Part shown: positions 52,336 through 60,795 of the stretch, one piece after another
Position numbering within the stretch: position 1 is the stretch's first letter
Layout of the letters: each line of letters begins with the position of its first letter
DNA from: Paenibacillus sp. 32352
GTDB taxonomy: Bacteria; Bacillota; Bacilli; Paenibacillales; NBRC-103111
Assembly (NCBI RefSeq): GCF_002042965.1
Contig: NZ_MZNT01000013.1
Span: 62,001-126,000 of the forward strand
Length of the DNA: 64,000 bases
Reading direction: 5' to 3'
Notes under the pieces: generated by a model
The model's input: only the letters and a program-made list of their open reading frames with translations
Told to the model about the DNA's origin: nothing
Databases searched by the model: none
Program-made: the position numbers and the translations under genes

Positions 52336-55300
52336 TTAACCGGAAAAGACCGCCATCTCGCTATAGCTGTTCCACGCGTTAACCGAGTTGCCGTAACCAG
52401 TCACGCGAACATATCGTGCCTGCTTCGGGGCGAAGCCGAAATACTCCATATTCGAGGAAAGGCCGCTGCTGACCGCGTTCTGGACCTTCTCCCAGGTCTG
52501 ACCGTCCTGCGATACGGAAATATCCAGTTTAAAATATCGCGTCGCACCATTGTAGAAGGCGATGCCCAAGCCGTTAATCGGCTTCACTCCTCCAAGATCA
52601 AGCTGAATCCACTGGGTGTTCTCGGCGGACCAGCGCGTATTCAAATCACCGTCAATAGCTCTGTCTTCGCCATTGCCTTCCTGCGCTGAGCTGGCCGTTA
52701 CTCCCTGAACGGCCAGCTGCGTATAGCCAGCAGGCTTGGTTGGAACGGACTGCGCATTGAACTGGACCACGTATTGCTGCGAGCGGTCCGTATATACAGC
52801 ATCCGTCACCGTGATGACAACCGGGTTCGGCGAGTATACATTTTGCGCGACTGTCACTTGGTCGCCGGGCTTGGCAGGCGTTGCGTTCACTGCCGGATAG
52901 CTCTGTGACCCGAACGGAACGTTGACCGCATAATGGTAATTCGTTTTACTGAAGCCTGACAAAGGCTGTCCGTTCAACGTTATTTGCGATAGCTGCGGAA
53001 GCGGTTGAATCTCTCCGTCCGCAATGCTCCAGCTCGCAAGCGGAACATAAGACGCTACCCCTGGCACGTTATCTCCGACAGCCAGTGGAGTCAGATGGAT
53101 CGCCATATTGAGATCCTGCACGCCAGTCAGCTCCAACGCCAGCTTGCGGATGCCGGTATTGGCATCTTGACCGGACGGGTTCGGCGACACCGGCAGCGGC
53201 TTGGCGTCCATCACCTTGAATACGGCCCCTGCCGGAGCCTGGCCGGAGAAGCTCATCGTCACACCGAGACGCTTGCCGTTCTGAGTCAAAATCGCCGATT
53301 TGCCGTCAGCAGCGACCGCGATATCGGCCTTCGTATGCATGAACCACCATATCGTCGATGGCGCTTTGGCATGAATTTCATCCTGAACCGTCAGGGTGTT
53401 TCGGTTATTACCGAACATCAAGCCTCTCTTGGCCGTGGCGGCATTCTTGGCATAAGCCGGCGTCATATTGACGATAGCCAGCCCTCCCTGAGGCTTCGAT
53501 TCATAGCGTTCGATCGGGCTGAATGCGTATTGGTCCTGCTCGAAGGTACCGTCCGGATTGATCACAACCGTATTATGGCCTTCCGGCATGAGCCGGTAAT
53601 ATTTGAACCGCTGGTTATCATAGTCAAAATAATTAGGAAGGTTATAATCATCGCTTCCTAAATCAATAGCCCACTGGACGCCGTCAGCCTCAAAGACGAA
53701 ATTGCCGACATCAGAATGTGCATGGCTGGAATTGCCTTTGCCGCCCATGATTCCAGCGAATCTAGCCGTTAAGTCATTCCATTTGCTGCGGAATGTGGCG
53801 AGCTCCGTATTGCGGAAATACTGATCTAACGGAATGGATACGTTCATGTTCAGCAAGCTCGGATCGTACCAGAGCAGATCGTATACACCGCCCGCCTGCT
53901 TCGCTTCCTGCATCAGCAATAACCGAAGTCCGGCTACATCCGGATTGTTAAGCTGCTTCGCCATCCAGAACAGCTCCGGCGCCCGTATTTTGAAGCTGTT
54001 GGAATCGCCAAAGTTAAACGAGCCCTGCGGACTAAGCACATAATTTATGAAGTAAGCCGTCTTGTAGAAGCCGGGCGTTTCCGTATGACCGTAGGTTTTG
54101 CCTAATGCGGTTTGCATGGCTGCCATATAGGTTACCAAATATTCTACCGTATAGCGCCAGTAGCCGGGCCCTTCGCTCCAGCCTCCGTCGGGATTAAATT
54201 CCAGCAGGATAAAATCCTCCAGCGAGCGAAGCGATTTCGCCATAATGTCCCCTGCGACGGCTTCCTCCTCATCTCCAATGGCAAGAGCGCCCAGGATAAT
54301 ACCGCCGTTGCATACGGCGTTCCAGTTGCTGATCTTCTCGTTATCCGACAAGCTCACCCACCAAGCGTTATTGTTATGGGCGTCGATGGCTTTGGATAAC
54401 CCCTTGTCACGGATCGCCGTGCGGATTGTGTCCCTTTGCTGCTGGGTTAAATAGCTGTACAGCCAGTCATATCCTATGGCCATGCCTGCAGTGAGCTCCG
54501 ATGTGTTCAGAAACTCATTCTGCTCATTCCAATTCGGAATGGAGGCGGCCTTCAGCATTTCATCGACCGCCCGCTGCGCGTACTTGGTCTCTCCGCTTAA
54601 CAAATACATGAGCGCCGTCTTCTCGATAAAAGGGCGCGCATCCTTGGCGGAATCCATCCGCCGGCCATCGGGGAGATCGTATGTACCTACCGGTGTGGTC
54701 AGCACGGTATCTGCGCTTTTGCGCAAATCGCCATACCATTTGGACAAATTGGCGTCCGTTTGAATTTGGTTTTGCAGTGAGGTGATACGGTCCGGCGTCA
54801 TGAACAACCGGGGGTGCTGCTGATTCGGGTTATGCTGCTTCAGCTCGGCCACCAGCTCTGCTGCCGTCGGGCGATCGTAGACGATGCGGCGAATGGCCTC
54901 CTTCGTCAGCTTCAACAGCTCGCTCTCATCCGGCAGCGGATTGGCCGTACTGATCAGTACCAGCTCATCGTGCGACAGCACATGCTGTCCCAAAGCTTTC
55001 GAGAACAAATCGGAGGAAACGAGCACCGTGGTTCCGATTAGACGCACGGGTGCATCGAGTACGATCGGACTGCTGCCCCCTGTCACATTGGAGCTGCCGA
55101 CCGTCAGCGTCAAGGCACTGCCTAGCGTCCCTGATTTCGGGCCCAACGTAACAGTACCTGCCGTCGCATTCCAGCTATACGGAACGTCCAACTGCTCTGC
55201 CACAAATTGCAGCGGAACGAGCACTTTGCCGTTCTCCACTCGGGGCTTCACCGTCGGATCGGCGGCATTCAATGGCTTGCGCTGCAAAAAAGCGTAAGCA

Positions 55301-56118
55301 TTCGGGAAGCCTGCCAGCAATGCGATGGACTGCTTCAGTCTGGCTTGAGCATAAGCATCATTCGCATTTCCAGTGCCAGGATCGGGCGTTTGAAAGTAGG
55401 AGTCGTCAAGCGGCACTTCACTTGCATACACGCGCACATCATCCATCCAAAACTCATTATCCGTTCCCGTCTGTGCCTTCGTATAAGCTTTAAACGAAGC
55501 GATATCGTTCATCGTAGCGGAATTGCTGTAGATGCCGTCCGCCATTTTTTTGACGCCGTCTACGTACACGTCGATTTTCTTCGTCGCATGTTTGACGATG
55601 ACCGTCACTTGGTACCAAGTATCCGCCGCATAGGTGCCTCCCGGCAGCTTCGCGCCCCCAGCATACATATAGCCGTCCGCCTTGAATTCCAGCAGCGCGG
55701 ACTGAACATTCGTACTCGACTTGATTTGGATCAGAGGGCTATAAAACTTCGCTTGGTTGTATTTGACCTTCATCTCGATAGCTACATTGCCTGTCAAAGG
55801 CGAGGTGAAGGTCTTGGTCAACACCAAATCCGACGCGGTCCCACTGCGAAGGTGGAGGCTTTTTCCTGTTCGGCCTGCGACCTCTTCACCTGTGATCATC
55901 GCCCCTGAAGTCAGTCCGGACGCCGACCATCCTTTAGGGGCGCCGGAACCATGCGTGTCGAAGTTATCATTTACGTAAATGACCGGCGCCGCTCCATCGG
56001 CATATGCAAGAGCGCTGCCTCCCGCCCAAGCCGAATAAGACGTGAAACCGCTCAGGATCAGCAGCGCTGTCATAAAGAGCAGCAACCCTTTAAAGTATGG
56101 ACTCGTTCTTAGCTTCAT
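52336..56118 (-). CDS. Giant secreted heparinase II/III-like multidomain lyase
   Basis: About 1260 residues from ATG 56118 (AAAGAGGTG upstream). Order: signal peptide; laminin G-like domain (about 50-225); copper-amine-oxidase N-like domain (about 265-390, GKVLVPLQFVAEQLDVPYSW); alpha-toroid heparinase II/III region (about 440-750, ISNWNAVCNGGIILGA and PDGGWSEGPGYWRYTVEY); beta-sandwich with NSSHAHSDVGNFVFEADGVQ and GHNTVVINPDG; a cadherin-like domain; and a C-terminal F5/8C domain. Heparinase II/III proteins use Asn/His/Tyr to cut uronates by beta-elimination. Substrate unproven; the sulfatase gene in the same block suggests a sulfated one. Confidence 0.85.
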   Translation of the reverse strand: MKLRTSPYFKGLLLFMTALLILSGFTSYSAWAGGSALAYADGAAPVIYVNDNFDTHGSGAPKGWSASGLTSGAMITGEEVAGRTGKSLHLRSGTASDLVLTKTFTSPLTGNVAIEMKVKYNQAKFYSPLIQIKSSTNVQSALLEFKADGYMYAGGAKLPGGTYAADTWYQVTVIVKHATKKIDVYVDGVKKMADGIYSNSATMNDIASFKAYTKAQTGTDNEFWMDDVRVYASEVPLDDSYFQTPDPGTGNANDAYAQARLKQSIALLAGFPNAYAFLQRKPLNAADPTVKPRVENGKVLVPLQFVAEQLDVPYSWNATAGTVTLGPKSGTLGSALTLTVGSSNVTGGSSPIVLDAPVRLIGTTVLVSSDLFSKALGQHVLSHDELVLISTANPLPDESELLKLTKEAIRRIVYDRPTAAELVAELKQHNPNQQHPRLFMTPDRITSLQNQIQTDANLSKWYGDLRKSADTVLTTPVGTYDLPDGRRMDSAKDARPFIEKTALMYLLSGETKYAQRAVDEMLKAASIPNWNEQNEFLNTSELTAGMAIGYDWLYSYLTQQQRDTIRTAIRDKGLSKAIDAHNNNAWWVSLSDNEKISNWNAVCNGGIILGALAIGDEEEAVAGDIMAKSLRSLEDFILLEFNPDGGWSEGPGYWRYTVEYLVTYMAAMQTALGKTYGHTETPGFYKTAYFINYVLSPQGSFNFGDSNSFKIRAPELFWMAKQLNNPDVAGLRLLLMQEAKQAGGVYDLLWYDPSLLNMNVSIPLDQYFRNTELATFRSKWNDLTARFAGIMGGKGNSSHAHSDVGNFVFEADGVQWAIDLGSDDYNLPNYFDYDNQRFKYYRLMPEGHNTVVINPDGTFEQDQYAFSPIERYESKPQGGLAIVNMTPAYAKNAATAKRGLMFGNNRNTLTVQDEIHAKAPSTIWWFMHTKADIAVAADGKSAILTQNGKRLGVTMSFSGQAPAGAVFKVMDAKPLPVSPNPSGQDANTGIRKLALELTGVQDLNMAIHLTPLAVGDNVPGVASYVPLASWSIADGEIQPLPQLSQITLNGQPLSGFSKTNYHYAVNVPFGSQSYPAVNATPAKPGDQVTVAQNVYSPNPVVITVTDAVYTDRSQQYVVQFNAQSVPTKPAGYTQLAVQGVTASSAQEGNGEDRAIDGDLNTRWSAENTQWIQLDLGGVKPINGLGIAFYNGATRYFKLDISVSQDGQTWEKVQNAVSSGLSSNMEYFGFAPKQARYVRVTGYGNSVNAWNSYSEMAVFSG

Positions 56119-56212
56119 CAGTAACACCTCTTTCGGTTAATAGATCCATCTCACAGTAGGGTATTTCGTTCCTCCATTTCCTACGATCTGTTTTGCAGGA
56201 GTAGGTCGGGTT

Positions 56213-56430
56213 GCTTTAGGTTATGGTGAAACCGAAAAAACTCGAAATGCTGCCACTATATTTCGGTGGGATATGCTCCTCCAGCCGCTGTTGAAACCCG
56301 TGAATTTGATTTAGAAGTTAGCGGTATATTCACGGGTTTCAAAGGCGGACGTAAACTCTTCCGAAGCATACCCCACCTGCTTATATGGCAGATTTCTCGT
56401 AAAGTTGGTTTCCCATAAACCTAAAAGCTA
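56213..56430. repeat. Nested palindromic element, copy 5
   Basis: It lies between a binding-protein gene and the heparinase-like gene, both on the minus strand. Outer arms GCTTTAGG..TTATGG.GAAACC and GGTTTC.CCATAA..CCTAAAAGC, then CGAAAT.CTGCCA/TGGCAGATTTCG-like, GGTGGGATATGCT/AGCATACCCCACC and the central TTGAAACCCGTGAA/TTCACGGGTTTCAA. There is no separate terminator duplicate here. Confidence 0.85.
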
Positions 56431-56458
56431 ATCCGCCCTATCCTGCAAACGATCGTTT

Positions 56459-57784
56459 CTATTTCTTTTTAGCTTTTTCCGCCTCAATATCTTTGGCGAG
56501 AAGCTCGTTAGCTTCCCGAACAGCGGTGACGCTGTCCTTTTGGCCCCGGCCGATAAAGCCGAAAGCATCGTTAAGGCGCTTCCAGGCTAGATCGTTATAC
56601 TCGGTCAAAGGAGCCGGAGCCGCGTATTTTTTCGGGAAGATGGCGTTGATGTTTTTGCCTTTGTATTTCGGCAGGTCCTGAGCAAATGTCTTCTTGATCT
56701 CCGGATTTTTCAAAGCAGTTTCGATCCCCATCTTGGAACGCATTGTTTGGAATTCATCCGAGGTCAGTGCTTGAATGACGTCCATAGCCTCGTCTTGATG
56801 CTTACTAGTCTTACTGATGTAGATATAACCAGGGTAAGCTTGCGGCCCTACTTCACCCAGTTCCTTAAAGTATGGTAAAGAAACGTAATCCCAGTTCAAA
56901 TCATCCGGGAAGTTGATCGCCGAGTTGGAGAAGTGGGACCACATTGCCAGCGTCCGATCTTTTGCAAACATATTGGACTGCGCTGTGGAAGCGAAGAAGC
57001 CCCCTGCCAGCGGCTTGCCGTCTGGAGACGGGATTAATTGATAGAAGCGCTTCAGGTTATCCAGGAAGGCCATCATCTTCGGATCGTCGAACATCGGCTT
57101 CGATGTCTTAGGATCGACGAAAGGCGCCGAGAACTGATTCGTCTTGGAAATATGCTCTGGCGACGCTAGAAAGCCGTAATATTGCGTACCATTATCGTTA
57201 CGGGTCACTTGCTTGGCCAGATCATAGATTTCATCCCAGGTCATACCGTCCTTCGGATAAGGCACTCCGAATTTGTCGAAAATGTCCTTGTTGTACATAA
57301 TGACAGGAGATGTATTGGACAATGGGAGACCGTAGATCCCGCCGTTGGCGATTTCCTTTTGCTGATCGATGGTGAACGGCTCGAACCGGGTCAAATCGAC
57401 GCTCTTTTTCTTGATCAAGTCACTGATATCCATCTGGAACTCGTTGCGGATCAAATTCAGATGCGTATGGCCTATCGAAAAAATCAGGACATCAAACTGC
57501 TGACCTCCGGTAATCAGAGCATCCATCGATTTGGAGGCGGGAACCGGAACGAATTTGGGAATGATATTAGGAAATTTTTGCTTAATATAATTGCCGTAAT
57601 TGTTCATGAAGTCTTCTTCTTTCCAATCGGCATTCCCCGTTTGATAGAAGACGAGCTCCACTGGCTCCTTTTTGGTTGATGCCGAAGCCCCTTCCTGCTT
57701 CCCACTGCTGCAGCCTGCCAGTAAGCTTGCCGCTACTATGGAGACAGCCGCCGCTTTCCCTGATCTTATAACCCACGATTTCAT
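56459..57784 (-). CDS. Sugar-binding lipoprotein (family 1)
   Basis: 441 residues, lipobox ASLLAGCSSGK. Mature motifs: PVELVFYQTGNADW, FDVLIFSIGHTHLNLI, then YNKDIFDKFG and PYPKDGMTWD shared with the proteins at 34260 and 57860. It probably delivers oligosaccharides to a CUT1 permease encoded elsewhere, perhaps the pair at 35685-37544. AAGGGGTGTCCAC precedes the ATG. It lies 75 bases after the neighbouring binding-protein gene and before element 5. Confidence 0.88.
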   Translation of the reverse strand: MKSWVIRSGKAAAVSIVAASLLAGCSSGKQEGASASTKKEPVELVFYQTGNADWKEEDFMNNYGNYIKQKFPNIIPKFVPVPASKSMDALITGGQQFDVLIFSIGHTHLNLIRNEFQMDISDLIKKKSVDLTRFEPFTIDQQKEIANGGIYGLPLSNTSPVIMYNKDIFDKFGVPYPKDGMTWDEIYDLAKQVTRNDNGTQYYGFLASPEHISKTNQFSAPFVDPKTSKPMFDDPKMMAFLDNLKRFYQLIPSPDGKPLAGGFFASTAQSNMFAKDRTLAMWSHFSNSAINFPDDLNWDYVSLPYFKELGEVGPQAYPGYIYISKTSKHQDEAMDVIQALTSDEFQTMRSKMGIETALKNPEIKKTFAQDLPKYKGKNINAIFPKKYAAPAPLTEYNDLAWKRLNDAFGFIGRGQKDSVTAVREANELLAKDIEAEKAKKK

Positions 57785-57859
57785 GTGGACACCCCTTTTT
57801 TCGTCTAATGATCCATTTTCCTCAATATGGACCTTGCACTGTTCTCATCCCATGTTCCT

Positions 57860-59179
57860 TTACTTCTGCTTCTCGGCGATAATCGCCTTATTGATCGTTT
57901 CTTCCAAATCCCTAAGCGCCGTATTTACGTCCTTTTTGCCGGTAAGTACATTGTTGAACTCCTTATTCAGCGGTGTGGTCACCGGAACCGTAACCAGCTT
58001 CGAGTCCCGCGCAGGTGTCGCTTGGACGGGCTTATTTACATAAAGAGCTTCCGTATGCTTGCCCTTCAACTTGGAAAACTCCTGTCCGAAAGCTTGCTGA
58101 ATAGCCGGATTTTTTAGCACCGTAGCCTTCCCCGATTTGCTTGCCTGCATCTGCATTTCATCGGACAACACCAATTCAAGCACCTTGAACGCTTCCTCTT
58201 TATGCTTGCTTGCGCTGATCAGGTAGTAGAAACGGGGGTTAATCTGCGCATTCGTGCCTGGAGCCTCCTTCATCGTAGGCAGTGAGACCATATCCCAGCT
58301 CGTAAAATCATCCGGAAAGCTCTCTGCGGCAGCCGTAACATCCGCATGCATGGCAGAGACCCGCTCCTTCATGAAGCTGTTCACTTCCTTCACCCGGCTT
58401 CTTTCATCCATAGGCGTGTTCATCGGAAAACGGTAAAATCTCGTTAGCGTGGAGAAAATCGACTTCCAAGCATCCGTATTCACCGCCGATTTGTCCTCGC
58501 TGGCATGCAGGTACGGCGCTCCAAGCTGATTGTTATCCAATAAGTAAATGAAGTTCATGGTCATCCCGCGGTATTGAACCCCATCCTCGTAACGAGTTAG
58601 CTTTTGGGCTAACGCATAGGCATCGTCCCAGGTCATGCCGTCCTTAGGGTACGGGATTCCGAATTTGTCGAAAATATCTTTATTGTAATAAAGCACCGGA
58701 GTATACGCGTTGACGGGCAGACCGTACAACCCGGCTCCGTAGCTTGCCGAAGCGTTCTTGATGATGTCGAGATAGGCCGGATCGATTCGGCTCAGATCCA
58801 AATTCGATTTCTTGATCAGCTCCGTCAAGTCATATTGAAGATTGAACTTGACCAGCTTCTCGTTTAGCGCTGAAATTCCCTGGTAATAGATGTCCGGACT
58901 ATCTCCGGCGAGCACGAGATCCTGAATTTCTTTACCTTGATCGGCTCCTTGAAACTCAAAGGAGATGTAAGGGTATTTCTGCTTCACCTTCGCTTCGACT
59001 TCGGTACGGAATTTTTCCTCATAATCCTTATCACCGGTATAAAATTTCAGCGTTACCGGCTCATGCTTCACTTGGGGGTTTTCGTTGTCCGGAGCACTCT
59101 GCTTGCTGCAGGCCGAGATGAAAGTAACGGCAAGAACAGATGACAGTGCAGCCAAGCTGATTTGGATTCCTTTTCCCGT
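57860..59179 (-). CDS. Sugar-binding lipoprotein (family 1), probable ACG start
   Basis: About 440 residues. The lipobox (TFISACSKQ) and motifs YNKDIFDKFG and PYPKDGMTWD match the other two family 1 proteins, and it ends much like the one at 34260. The first ordinary start codon is TTG 59155, which gives a signal peptide with no positive charge and no ribosome binding site. AGGAGGG stands seven bases before an in-frame ACG (59179); starting there adds a lysine-bearing n-region (GKGIQIS). Either ACG initiates or an ATG has mutated. It lies downstream of the sulfatase gene on the same strand. Confidence 0.8.
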   Translation of the reverse strand, partial: TGKGIQISLAALSSVLAVTFISACSKQSAPDNENPQVKHEPVTLKFYTGDKDYEEKFRTEVEAKVKQKYPYISFEFQGADQGKEIQDLVLAGDSPDIYYQGISALNEKLVKFNLQYDLTELIKKSNLDLSRIDPAYLDIIKNASASYGAGLYGLPVNAYTPVLYYNKDIFDKFGIPYPKDGMTWDDAYALAQKLTRYEDGVQYRGMTMNFIYLLDNNQLGAPYLHASEDKSAVNTDAWKSIFSTLTRFYRFPMNTPMDERSRVKEVNSFMKERVSAMHADVTAAAESFPDDFTSWDMVSLPTMKEAPGTNAQINPRFYYLISASKHKEEAFKVLELVLSDEMQMQASKSGKATVLKNPAIQQAFGQEFSKLKGKHTEALYVNKPVQATPARDSKLVTVPVTTPLNKEFNNVLTGKKDVNTALRDLEETINKAIIAEKQK

Positions 59180-59354
59180 ACTAGGTCCCTCCTATTCGCA
59201 TTCAACTTCAAAAGTTTCCGCTGTCTGTACAGAAGGAGCATGGTATTACAAGATCAGTAGTGCAAGATCAATGCTTTAGGCTAATCTACAAGGCCGGACT
59301 GACTGGCACTTGTTCCGTCCCGGGCAGGTCTGCCCTGCAGCTTCTCCATCCGGG

Positions 59355-60758
59355 CTAACGCGCAGCCTCCACGTAAGGCGTATCCTTGACTTCAAGCTGC
59401 TTGCGGTGCAGCTCCTCAGTTAGCTGCTTCACCGTCTCAGCATAAGCCGGATGATGGTATACGTTGTTCATTTCGTTGGAGTCCTTACGCAAGTCGAACA
59501 GCTCCCATTCCGGAGGCTTCGGATCGTCAATCGCATCGGTAGCTCCAAGCGCATCGGCATAGTAGTAGATCAGTTTGTAGTCATGCGTCCGCAAGCCGTA
59601 ATGGGCATAGACGCCATGCTCACTAAGATGCATCCAGTACCGATAATACATGGAGGTGCGCCAGCCTTCCGGTTTTTGGTCCTGCATTAGGGGGCGCAAG
59701 CTGACTCCCTGCATAAAGTCAGGCACATCGATTCCTGCGTAATCCAGGAAGGTTGGGGCAAAATCGACGTTAAGCGCCATCGCATCCTGTACTGTGCCTG
59801 CTTTAATCTCTTGAGGATAGCGTACGACGAATGGCATGCGTAAAGATTCCTCATACATAAAGCGTTTATCAAACCAGCCATGATCTCCCAGGAAAAAGCC
59901 TTGGTCCGACGTATAGATCACCATCGTATTATCCGCAATGCCTTCCTCCTCGAGCTTATCCAAGAGACGGCCTACGTTTTCGTCTATGGATGCTACGCAG
60001 CGCAAGTAATCCTTTATGTAGCGCTGGTACTTCCAGCTCTTCAGCTCGCGCTCGGTCAAGCCCTCCGGCGGGTCCATCTTCAAGTCCCGCTTCTTCAAAT
60101 CGCGGTCGATTCTCATAATCGCCGCTTCGGCAGCCGCTGCCCGGTTACTGTAATCGTCATCGAAGGTCGGCGGCTCCGGTATGTCGATATCCTCGTATAA
60201 ATGAGCATGCTTGGCATCAGGAATCCAAGGGCGATGCGGCGCTTTATGATGACACATCAGGAAGAACGGGCGCTCTTTATCCCTCTTGCCGATCCAATCG
60301 ATCGATTCATCGGTAATAATATCGGTAACGTATCCCTCGTATTGCTTTTCTTCACCCATTTGAATGAACTTGGGGTCATGGTAGTCCCCCTGTCCAGGCA
60401 ATACGTTCCAATAATCGAAGCCGGTCGGATCGCTGTAGCCTCCATGGCCTAGATGCCACTTACCGATGATGGCCGTCTGGTATCCGTCCTGTTGAAGCAG
60501 CTTAGCCACCGTCTGCTGGCGGCCGTCAAAATGATCACCCAGCGTCTGAACGCCGTTCAGATGATTGTACAAGCCGGTCAGTATTGTCGCCCGGCTCGGA
60601 GCGCAGATGGCATTCGTGCAAAAGCAGTTGTCATACCGCATCCCTTCATTCGCAATGCGGTCCAGATTCGGCGTTTGATTGATTCGGCTGCCATAGCAGC
60701 TCATCGCATGGGCCGCATGGTCATCGCTCATTATAAACACGATGTTCGGTCGGTTCAT
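59355..60758 (-). CDS. Sulfatase, cysteine (formylglycine) type
   Basis: About 467 residues from ATG 60758 with AAGGAGG upstream; the longer frame to 60869 precedes that site. Metal-binding NIVFIMSDDHAAH near the start and the activation motif CAPSRATILTG (Cys 52 becomes formylglycine) are intact, as is the GKWHLGHGG block. No signal peptide, so it acts inside the cell, presumably removing sulfate from imported oligosaccharides. Maturation requires a separate formylglycine-generating enzyme, not in the window. It lies 37 bases after the PHP-type gene. Confidence 0.93.
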   Translation of the reverse strand: MNRPNIVFIMSDDHAAHAMSCYGSRINQTPNLDRIANEGMRYDNCFCTNAICAPSRATILTGLYNHLNGVQTLGDHFDGRQQTVAKLLQQDGYQTAIIGKWHLGHGGYSDPTGFDYWNVLPGQGDYHDPKFIQMGEEKQYEGYVTDIITDESIDWIGKRDKERPFFLMCHHKAPHRPWIPDAKHAHLYEDIDIPEPPTFDDDYSNRAAAAEAAIMRIDRDLKKRDLKMDPPEGLTERELKSWKYQRYIKDYLRCVASIDENVGRLLDKLEEEGIADNTMVIYTSDQGFFLGDHGWFDKRFMYEESLRMPFVVRYPQEIKAGTVQDAMALNVDFAPTFLDYAGIDVPDFMQGVSLRPLMQDQKPEGWRTSMYYRYWMHLSEHGVYAHYGLRTHDYKLIYYYADALGATDAIDDPKPPEWELFDLRKDSNEMNNVYHHPAYAETVKQLTEELHRKQLEVKDTPYVEAAR

Positions 60759-60795
60759 CGTTCTTTGCCTCCTTTTGCTTAGCTGAAGCTTCGCT

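Noticed and set aside
10434..56430. CRISPR array
   Set aside because: The repeats are scattered over 46 kb, about 200 bp long and palindromic, with no regular spacers and no cas genes.
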